DNA of 15,356 bases, taken from positions 1 to 15,356 of the forward strand of contig CAZXKG010000061.1 in NCBI GenBank assembly GCA_964641695.1. Direction: 5' to 3'. Shown here in pieces: positions 6,460 to 13,600 of this stretch; position 1 is the stretch's first letter; every line of letters starts with the position of its first letter. This DNA is from RHKX01 sp964641695. Its GTDB lineage: Bacteria; Actinomycetota; Thermoleophilia; Solirubrobacterales; 70-9. The notes under the pieces are model-generated. The model had not been told where the DNA came from. It saw only the letters and a program-made list of their open reading frames with translations, and ran no database searches. The translations under genes and the position numbers were made by a program.

Positions 6460-9400
6460 ATGACGCACCACACATCTCAAAAGCTACAAAGCGAGCCAGC
6501 GAGCCGGGCCGTCCTCGGCCCCGCCCCCCCGCCCCCAACCCCGAGCCACTCGACAATGGACTGTCAGGCACCCCATCACCCCACTCTGTTCTTTCGATCG
6601 ATCATCTTTCCGATCGCACTTCTATTCGCGCTGCCAATGTCAGCAGCCGAGCCCCAACAATCCACACCCGTCGATGCAACGACAGCAGCAAATAGTTCAA
6701 CTAGCCCAACGCCCACACCAATCACCCGCGCATTTCGCAACGACGCCACGCTCCACTCCCTTTCCTTTATCAATCCGTCAACCGGTTGGGCAGCGGGTGA
6801 CCGCGGCGTTGTCTGGCATACCGCCGATGGTGGCGCCACCTGGCAGCAACAACCATCGCCCGTGTCGTGTACGTTGAGCGCCGTCTACTTCATCGATTCC
6901 CATCAAGGTTGGGCGGTAGGCGGTCAGTGTCAGCCTTATCATGGCGGAACGCGCGGTGTCGTTCTACGGACAGACGACGGCGGCGACCATTGGCAACAGT
7001 TACCGCAAGCGCTACTACCGGCGCTGGTCGGAGTAAGATTTTTTGATCGCGATCATGGCATCGCGTTTGGCCAATCCGCCCCCCATTCGCCCGCGGGTGT
7101 TTATTCGACGCGCGACGGCGGCGCCACCTGGCAAGCCTTTGCGACAGATGCCTCGGGCAACTGGCTCGCTGGCGATTTCCTTGCACCGGATACAGGCGCA
7201 GTGGCCGGTCCCGCGGGCCGAGTGGCCACGCTGGTTCAACGCAAAGTGGTCGAGTCGCCTTTGGCTGCATCGTCGTTGCGTTCTTACCGTGCCATGCGGC
7301 TCTTCGCGCCGACAGGCGGCTGGGCCGTGGGCGATGGCGGTCTTGTGATGATGACAAACGATTTGGGGCGCAGTTGGCAAACGCCGCCCATGCCGCCTTC
7401 CGAGACGGCCGCCGATCATTTTGATTTTCAAGCGGTTGCCGTCGAAGGCGCGCACGTTTGGATCGCGGGCGTGCCGGGCACGCGTGTGTTCCATTCTGCG
7501 GACGGCGGCCAGACGTGGCAATCAACGGCCACCAACCAAACCGCGCCGCTCCGAGCGCTTCATTTTGTGGATGCAAAGAACGGCTGGGCGGCCGGCGCAT
7601 TGGGGAGCATTCTGGTTACGCATGACAGCGGCCAAACCTGGCAAACGCAACGAGCCGGCGCTGCGCGGGCCGCGCTGCTGACGATTTTCGCCGATCCGGC
7701 CGACGTTCCACTCGAGTTGTTGGCCGATTCCGGCGCAGCCGACGGCTACGTCGCAACCGTCGACATCGTTTGCAGCTCGACAACTTCCGGCAGCCACGCC
7801 AGCACGGGAGCCGCCACCGAGCGCACTCGCGAAGCGCTACTGTTGGCCGGTGCAGCCGACGCTAATACTTCGTGGCGATTCCCACTGCCGGCGGCCGATC
7901 TTGCGCTCGAACCGAAAGATTTGCTCGAAGCATTGAACCGCGAGAACGACGGACGCGCGATGAAGCAGATCGAACGGCATCTTGTTCGCGAGCTGCGGAT
8001 GTGGCGGCCCAATGTGGTCGTGCTGCCGCATGGATCGAGCCGCGCAGCCAATGATCCCATCGCCGCGATTCTCGAACCGATCATTGCCAGCGCCGTCACG
8101 GCCAGCGCGGATGCCGCGCAATATCCTGAGTTGGCACTCGACGTCGGCCTCCCGGTCTGGCAGGTGAAAAAGGTTTACGGTCTCATGCCGCCTGACTCGC
8201 ATGGCGAAGAAGCGATTGACCCGGCCCGTTTTTCCCCCTGGTTAGGCGCATCACTCGCCGATTTCGCTGACCCAGCGCGATCGATTCTCTTTGCGAATCA
8301 TACATTGCCACCGGAGTCGTTGGAGCTTAAGTCACTGCTCGACGGCACGACGCCGACGAACGCGCGTGGTGTTTTCAGTGGCATTTCGTTGGCACGCGGT
8401 GGCGAAGCTCGTCGACAGCAGCCGGAGCTGCCAACGCAGGATCTCGACAGCCTCCGCCGTCTCGCCACGCGCCGGCGCATGTTGGAACAACTGCTCGAAC
8501 GCACCCAGGGCAACACTGCCTGGACTGCCCAGGTCAATCAAATGCTCGACGGCCTCGGCGACGACGATGCCGGTCAACTGCTGGTTCAATTGGCCGAAGG
8601 CTATCGCAAGGCGGGGCGCCTCGACCTGGCGGCCGACACCTATTTTCTTTTTGCTCGTCGCACGCCCGATCATCCGCTGGTCGATCCGGCGCTGGCGTGG
8701 TTGATGCAGTTCTACGCCAGCGGCGAAATTGGTCATCGCGTGTCTACCAAGTCGGCCAGCAACACACGTCGCGACTTGAATCCGCCGCCGGCCGCGATCG
8801 CTTCCACAGCGGGTAACACACCTGCTGCTTCCAAGGTCAATGACAAGGTTCAACAAGCGGCCGCCTTGACCAGCATCGCCGCATCATCAGCCGCGGCCAA
8901 CAATCTGTCGCGCGATGATCGCCTCCGTCGCGCTGCCCAACTGGCCGATTACTTGAAAACAGCCCGGCCCGCGCTCTACGCCGATCCAGCCATACGGTTT
9001 GCCGAGGTGACCGCACAACGCCAGCTCGGCTTCGCCAATCCGGCCAAGCGATATTTTCTATCGCTGCGGCAACTTCCTGAAAACGATCCTTGGCGCACCT
9101 GCGCGGCCGCCGAGGAATGGCTCGATAAGCCGGACGAGGCTCCGCCGGCCAAGAAATTGGCGACTTGCCGAATTGCTGTTGCGCCGCCACATCTCGATGG
9201 AAAGCTCGACGACCCCATTTGGGATAAAGCCGATCGTATTTTCCTGCGCACCTCCGAGGCCCCGTCTCGTTCAGCGAAGGAGACAGGGGAAGGGGGTTCT
9301 GCCGAGGTTCGCATCACCCACGACCAAGAGTTTCTTTACGTCGCTGTGCATTGCCTCAAGGCGGAGAACGTCGACTACCAGCTAGACAACCGCCCACGAC

Positions 9401-9756
9401 CACGTGATGCGGATCTTTCGCACAACGATCGCGTGTCGCTCAAGTTCGACATCGATCGCGATTACGCGACGGCGTTTGAGTTCACGGTCGACCATCGCGG
9501 CTGGACGTCCGATGCGTGCAGCGGCGATCCGACATGGAACCCGACGTGGTACGTGGCCGCCGTCAACGAAGAGTCCTCTTGGACCGTGGAGGCCGCGATT
9601 CCATTGGCGGAGCTAGTCGACCAACCGCCAACAGCACGAAACGTTTGGGCCCTCGCCGCCCGCCGCACGATCCCGCGCACCGGCTATCAAACCTGGTCGA
9701 CCGGCGCAACGTCGGACGACTCGCCCGCCCAGTTCGGCCTCCTCATCTTCGAGTAG
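6460..9756 (+). CDS. Exported Ycf48/BNR-propeller protein with LmbE-like and CBM9-like regions
   Basis: Large protein of 1098 residues, probably extracytoplasmic. The hydrophobic stretch at about 44-60, ending MSAA|EP, looks like a signal peptide. It fits better if translation starts at M33 (6556), because residues 1-32 are Pro-rich filler. Residues 95-400 form a Ycf48/BNR-type propeller with six D-x-G-x-x-W blades (DGGATW 123, DDGGDHW 172, DGGATW 219, DLGRSW 301, DGGQTW 348, DSGQTW 389) and repeated GWA(V/A)G strands. Residues 405-560 resemble LmbE/PIG-L deacetylases with the metal ligands lost. Residues 650-900 are helical and partly TPR-like. Residues 903-1098 look like a CBM9-like beta-sandwich (LDGKLDDPIWDKA, then AEVRITHDQEFLYVAV). 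A role in envelope assembly or glycan binding is only inferred from these folds. Confidence 0.85.
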   Translation: MTHHTSQKLQSEPASRAVLGPAPPPPTPSHSTMDCQAPHHPTLFFRSIIFPIALLFALPMSAAEPQQSTPVDATTAANSSTSPTPTPITRAFRNDATLHSLSFINPSTGWAAGDRGVVWHTADGGATWQQQPSPVSCTLSAVYFIDSHQGWAVGGQCQPYHGGTRGVVLRTDDGGDHWQQLPQALLPALVGVRFFDRDHGIAFGQSAPHSPAGVYSTRDGGATWQAFATDASGNWLAGDFLAPDTGAVAGPAGRVATLVQRKVVESPLAASSLRSYRAMRLFAPTGGWAVGDGGLVMMTNDLGRSWQTPPMPPSETAADHFDFQAVAVEGAHVWIAGVPGTRVFHSADGGQTWQSTATNQTAPLRALHFVDAKNGWAAGALGSILVTHDSGQTWQTQRAGAARAALLTIFADPADVPLELLADSGAADGYVATVDIVCSSTTSGSHASTGAATERTREALLLAGAADANTSWRFPLPAADLALEPKDLLEALNRENDGRAMKQIERHLVRELRMWRPNVVVLPHGSSRAANDPIAAILEPIIASAVTASADAAQYPELALDVGLPVWQVKKVYGLMPPDSHGEEAIDPARFSPWLGASLADFADPARSILFANHTLPPESLELKSLLDGTTPTNARGVFSGISLARGGEARRQQPELPTQDLDSLRRLATRRRMLEQLLERTQGNTAWTAQVNQMLDGLGDDDAGQLLVQLAEGYRKAGRLDLAADTYFLFARRTPDHPLVDPALAWLMQFYASGEIGHRVSTKSASNTRRDLNPPPAAIASTAGNTPAASKVNDKVQQAAALTSIAASSAAANNLSRDDRLRRAAQLADYLKTARPALYADPAIRFAEVTAQRQLGFANPAKRYFLSLRQLPENDPWRTCAAAEEWLDKPDEAPPAKKLATCRIAVAPPHLDGKLDDPIWDKADRIFLRTSEAPSRSAKETGEGGSAEVRITHDQEFLYVAVHCLKAENVDYQLDNRPRPRDADLSHNDRVSLKFDIDRDYATAFEFTVDHRGWTSDACSGDPTWNPTWYVAAVNEESSWTVEAAIPLAELVDQPPTARNVWALAARRTIPRTGYQTWSTGATSDDSPAQFGLLIFE
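9264..9284. repeat. Palindromic segment inside the propeller gene
   Basis: GTCTCGTTC, loop AGC, GAAGGAGAC form a 9-bp stem with one mismatch, extended by CCC and GGG outside it. It encodes the polar loop SRSAKETGEGG between two beta strands of the CBM9-like domain, a site that would tolerate an insert. It may be a dispersed repeat that entered the gene in frame. Confidence 0.45.
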
Positions 9757-9783
9757 GCTATATAGCCGACCCATTCTGGGTCG
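9756..9783. repeat. Hairpin repeat 1 of the 9756-9936 cluster
   Basis: The perfect palindrome GGCTATATAGCC (9756-9767) starts on the last base of the propeller gene's stop codon. It runs into a 7-bp stem, CGACCCA / TGGGTCG, with a TTC loop (9767-9783). An inverted near-copy is at 9912-9935. Confidence 0.7.
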
Positions 9784-9839
9784 ACACTCGTTGCCGCGCT
9801 TTGCGTCGCGTGTGGCAGCCAATGCCGTCGAAAATATAG

Positions 9840-9863
9840 CCCGGCCATCTTGGCCGGGTTTCT
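9840..9863 (+). terminator. Terminator-like hairpin after the propeller gene
   Basis: CCCGGCCA (9840-9847), loop TCT, TGGCCGGG (9851-9858), then TTTCT. The strong 8-bp GC stem, tight loop and short T tail fit a rho-independent terminator for the plus-strand gene ending at 9756. Its TATAGCC-type lead-in and CATCTTGG core match the neighbouring hairpins, so it is probably also a member of the same repeat family. Confidence 0.55.
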
Positions 9864-9909
9864 GCTAGGTTTTCTGTGAGGCGCTTTCCCGTGAAATAGC
9901 CGTTTCGGA

Positions 9910-9936
9910 CCGACCCAAGATGGGTCGGCTATATAG
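9910..9936. repeat. Hairpin repeat 3 of the 9756-9936 cluster, inverted copy
   Basis: CCGACCCA (9910-9917), loop AGA, TGGGTCGG (9921-9928), followed by CTATATAG. Read on the minus strand it matches hairpin 1 (TATATAGCCGACCCA, then GGGTCG), so the two outer members face each other across the middle one. No gene is seen from here to the repressor promoter. Confidence 0.7.
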
Positions 9937-9980
9937 TCGATGACACTGCGGCACGAGGGAAAAACTTACGCAAAATTCCA

Positions 9981-10009
9981 TTGACACGACATTACTAATT
10001 CTATAGAAT
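9981..10009 (+). promoter_or_regulatory. Sigma-70-like promoter with overlapping palindromic operator for the BlaI-family gene
   Basis: TTGACA at 9981-9986, a 17-bp spacer, then TAGAAT at 10004-10009: a full-consensus -35 and a five-of-six -10. The perfect 12-bp palindrome ATTCTATAGAAT (9998-10009) covers the -10 box. This is a natural place for the product of the next gene to bind and repress itself. The operator role is inferred from position and family behaviour. Confidence 0.65.
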
Positions 10010-10021
10010 CAAAGTCAACGA

Positions 10022-10026
10022 AAGGA
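10022..10026 (+). promoter_or_regulatory. Shine-Dalgarno site of the BlaI-family gene
   Basis: AAGGA ends 6 bases before the ATG at 10033. It is one of the few clear ribosome binding sites in the window and supports that start. Confidence 0.6.
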
Positions 10027-10032
10027 ATTCCC

Positions 10033-10446
10033 ATGGCCCGTCCTCCTAGCCAGCACCCGACCGATGGCGAACTCGAAATCCTCCGCGTCCTCTGGGACCG
10101 GGGGCCATCTTCGCTCAGTGAAATCTGTGAATCGCTCCGACAAAGCCGCGAAGTGGCCACGACCACGGTCGCCACGATGCTCCGGCTGATGCTCGACAAA
10201 AACCTCGTGCGGCGCAAGCCGGCCACACGCGGACACCAATGGTCGGCCGCCGTCACGCAAAACGCCACGGCCAGCTCGATGGTCGGCAAGCTAGTCGATG
10301 GCGTGTTCGACGGATCGGCCGGCCGCCTCGCGGTCCATCTGGTCGAAGCGGGCCAGCTCTCGGTCGACGAACTAAATGAACTCCGCAAGCTGATCGATAC
10401 CAATCGCGTCTCACGCAAAACCGCGAAGGCGCAAAGAGACAAATAG
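10033..10446 (+). CDS. BlaI/MecI/CopY-family transcriptional repressor
   Basis: Small winged-helix repressor of 137 residues, the usual family length. The DNA-binding domain covers about 8-72: PTDGELEILRVLW, then the recognition helix region in SREVATTTVATMLRLMLDKNLVRRKP. The C-terminal half (80-125) is the helical dimerisation part, with the LVDGVFDGSAGRLAVHLVE pattern seen in planctomycete members. In BlaI and MecI this region is cut when the sensor is activated. The start is supported by AAGGA 6 bases upstream and by a strong promoter 24-50 bases upstream. The M56 sensor gene follows 169 bp later on the same strand, the classical blaI-blaR1 pairing. Beta-lactam sensing should not be assumed, since such pairs are numerous in Planctomycetota and mostly of unknown signal. 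Confidence 0.93.
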   Translation: MARPPSQHPTDGELEILRVLWDRGPSSLSEICESLRQSREVATTTVATMLRLMLDKNLVRRKPATRGHQWSAAVTQNATASSMVGKLVDGVFDGSAGRLAVHLVEAGQLSVDELNELRKLIDTNRVSRKTAKAQRDK

Positions 10447-10553
10447 AACCACGACGACACAACGAACACAACGAAGGTGGCGGAAATTTCCATGACACGA
10501 TTGACCACCAATGAACTCGTCGTGTCCGTCGTGTCCGTCGTGCCGTTGTGGTT
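10447..10553. repeat. Imperfect inverted repeat between the repressor and M56 sensor genes
   Basis: The left arm (10447 to about 10475) starts directly after the repressor stop: AACCACGACGACACAACG and onward. The right arm (about 10525-10553) is its reverse complement over roughly 28 bases, with all mismatches A/G. Some of these would still pair as G-U in RNA. The right arm continues as repeats of GTCGTGTCC. The design (AC-rich, three-base rhythm, long spacer) resembles the repeat at 1246-1369. The M56 start codon follows 62 bp later. It could modulate read-through from repressor to sensor. Confidence 0.65.
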
Positions 10554-10615
10554 AAACACTCCTATTTTGCAATGCAGCGGTCTTGTCTGATTTTCTCTCT
10601 TCCACGAGATAAGTT

Positions 10616-13600
10616 ATGAACCTCTATCTTTTTGCAAGCGTTGAGAATGCCTGGATCCTGGCCGGTTGGACGATGATCCACTTTCTGTGGGTCGGCACGC
10701 TGGTCGCGCTCACGGCGCTGTTCATGCGGCTGTTGCTGCGACGTGCCTCGGCCAGCGTTCGCTACGCCGCGGCGCTTACTTCCTTCGCGCTGCTTGCCGC
10801 GCTCCCAATCGCCATCGCAACGTGGCTCGCTGTCGTCTCCCCTCCCTTGAAGGTCGCAGACTCGCCGTGGCGAGGAGGGGCAGGGGGAGGGACGGAAATT
10901 GCTGCCTTAGCTTCCGTTCCGATGCCTGCTGTCGGGCCCCAGACTACGGCCGCAACGCAACCTGCCGAAACCATCGAACTCCACCAACCAGCAAACCCGC
11001 CGGCGATCGAAGCGGCGACCGTTCCAAGTTCACCAGTGGTTGCTTCGGTGACACCTGTCGCCGAACCCTCCCTCGCCACGGCGAGTTCCGAGCAACCTAA
11101 CCCCTCCCTATCAGGGAGGGGAATTTCATTCGTCGACCTCGTTGAAGTATGCATCCCGTATCTCCCCTGGTTATGGCTCATCGGCACGCCCCTGACCTTC
11201 GCCCTCACCGCCACCGGCCTCGTGGGCACTCGCCGCTTGCGGCTTAGCAGCCACCTCTTAACCGACGAAACAATCGCCCCGCTGTGCGCCCAACTCGCCA
11301 CCTCGCTCCGCATCACCCGCCAAGTCGCCGTCGCCGTTTGCGACCGCATCGCCGCGCCGGTCCTCATCGGCATCATCCGCCCCATCATCCTGCTCCCGCC
11401 CGCCGCGCTCACGGGCTACTCGCCAGAAGAAATCGAAATGGTCCTTCTCCACGAACTGGCCCACGTCCGCCGTTGGGACAACCTCGTGAACCTCGTGCAG
11501 CGGATCGTCGAATCGCTGCTCTTCTTTCACCCGGCCGTGTGGCTGGTGTCGAACTGGGTGCGCCGCGAACGAGAAGCCTGTTGCGACGCCCTGGTCGTCG
11601 CCCGCACCGAGCATCCACACGCCTACGCCGAACTGCTCGTCGCCCTCGCGGCCCAAATGCCGCGCAGCGTGCTCTTCCACCCGGCCGCTTCATCGGCGAT
11701 GGCAGCAGGCCCGCTACGCTCGCGCATTCGCCAAATCCTGAAGCTTGATGATGACCCGATGCTCGTCAGCGGCAAGTCGCTGGCGGCCATCCTCGGCAGC
11801 CTGCTCGTCGCCGCCACGCTCGCCGGCCTCTATCTGCCAACACCAGCCGCGGCCGCCTCGGGAGACGCCAAGCGCGAATCGCAAACGAAGAACAATCTGA
11901 AAAACCAGATGCTCGCGCTGCTGAACCACCAAGCCGCTCACAAAACCTTTCCGGCCAATGCCATCTATAGCTCCGACGGCAAGCCGCTCCTCAGTTGGCG
12001 CGTCGCGATCCTGCCCTTCATCGATGAGCGCAAACTCTACGACGAGTTCCACCGCGACGAGCCGTGGGACAGCGAACACAATCGCAAGCTGATCGCCCGC
12101 ATGCCGGATATCTTCAAAAACCCCAAGCTGGACGAACCCGGCAAGACAAACTACCTAGCCGTCGTGGGCGACGAATGCTTCATGACAGGTACGCCGAAAA
12201 AACTCAGCGTTGTAAATATAGCGGATGGCACTTCACTGACGATCTCACTCGTCGAAGCCGACCCGGATCAAGCTGTCGAGTGGACCCGTCCGCTCGACTG
12301 GAAATTCGACCGCGACCGGCCCACGCAAGGCCTCGGCAAAGTGTGGAAGGATCACTGGAACCATGCGCGCGTCGATGGCAGCCTGCATCAAGTCAAGAAT
12401 AGCAAGTCATCCGACGAAGTCGGTGTTCACTTCACTCGCAACGGCAGAGAAACCAAATCTCTCGCCGAGAGCGCGAATCGACCACAGCAACAACCTTTAG
12501 GTATGGCTGAGGGCGGGCCCGGGGCTGAACTCAATGCCAGCCCCTGGGGCATTGCTGGTGAGGCGCCGTTCGCGTCTCCGCCCCCTGCTGGCGGCGAGGC
12601 CGGCGCGACGATGCCCGACGGCGCGGCAGGAAGTGGCCCGCCACAAGACTGGGGTTCGCAAGTCTGGGCCTCACCCCAGCCAACCGTCTCAACCGAAGCA
12701 GATCTCAAAGCGCTCCGAAAGGCCTGGGATCAATGGGGTCTGAAACTTGAACTCGCAACCGCGCCCGAAGTCGCCGCGGCCAAAGGGCGAGGCAGCCTCA
12801 AGCTAGTCGGCATCGGTGACAAGCCGCTGCCACCAAACACGCCTCAACCATTGATCTTGAACACGATCGACCCGGTCCGCATGCAGAACGTCGACGACAT
12901 CCAAAATTGCCCGGTCATTCAAGAGTTCTCCACGGCGACGCTCTTTTCGCCCACGGGCCCGGTGAAGATCGTGTTCCAGCGAAAGCCAGGGGCGCAGGCG
13001 AATGTGCTTCACGTTGTTACGAAGGAATCGACCACAGAGGGCACGGAGAACACGGAGGGGAACGCCGGCGCGCTAGCCTCTGATCCAATGGGACCTGATA
13101 CATCTGAAAATGGTGTAGTAGATAGTTGGCCCATTGGCGTTGTCTTCCCTTCGCCAAAGGAAGGAGAGATTGCCGCTCGAGCTTGGAAACAGTTGGGAAT
13201 AAAGATCGAGCCGTCCAATAACGATGCACAACTTGCTCATGATGGCCACGCACACGCACTCAAGGTTGTTGGCGGAATTCCTCTCGCGCCGGTCCACGAG
13301 GGGCACCCAGTCTTCCTTTTGTCTCTAGGCGGCTATGAAACGAAGGACTTCGATGCCCTGAACGCGGCATTGGATAAAGTAAAGGGCCAAAAGCTCGTAG
13401 TGGCAAAGTGTGTGTCCTCTCTGAACCAACGTGATCCAGTATGGATCGATGTAGCAATCCCCGGTTCCGCTAAACCTAAAGCAACAGTTACTTCAGTTGG
13501 TGGCGTGGGCACGCCACAGACTACACCGAAGGCATCCGCAGCACATCCAAAATTCCCCACCCTCGAAAACCAAAAACTCGCCGACCTTGCCTGGAAGCGG

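Noticed and set aside
9966..10559. 197-codon minus-strand frame beginning MFNHNGTTDTTDTT
   Set aside because: Its start is made of the AC-rich inverted repeat and the rest is antisense to the BlaI-family gene; this repeat type commonly yields false genes.
10666..11100. 144-codon plus-strand frame in a different phase inside the M56 gene, and similar ones at 11284-11748 and 12064-12402
   Set aside because: All are out-of-phase shadows. The true frame starts at 10616, runs off the window and carries the peptidase motifs.
10762..11412. 216-codon minus-strand frame over the M56 gene
   Set aside because: Ala/Gly/Arg-rich antisense translation with no motif.
11887..12400. DUF1559-like block as a separate gene
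   Set aside because: It is continuous with the M56 frame, with no stop, start with ribosome site, or pilin-like N-terminus between them.
13031..13063. Possible CRISPR or tandem array from the GGCACGGAGAACACGGAG wording
   Set aside because: Only one short copy here, with no regular spacers; the relatives are single, distant and partly inverted.
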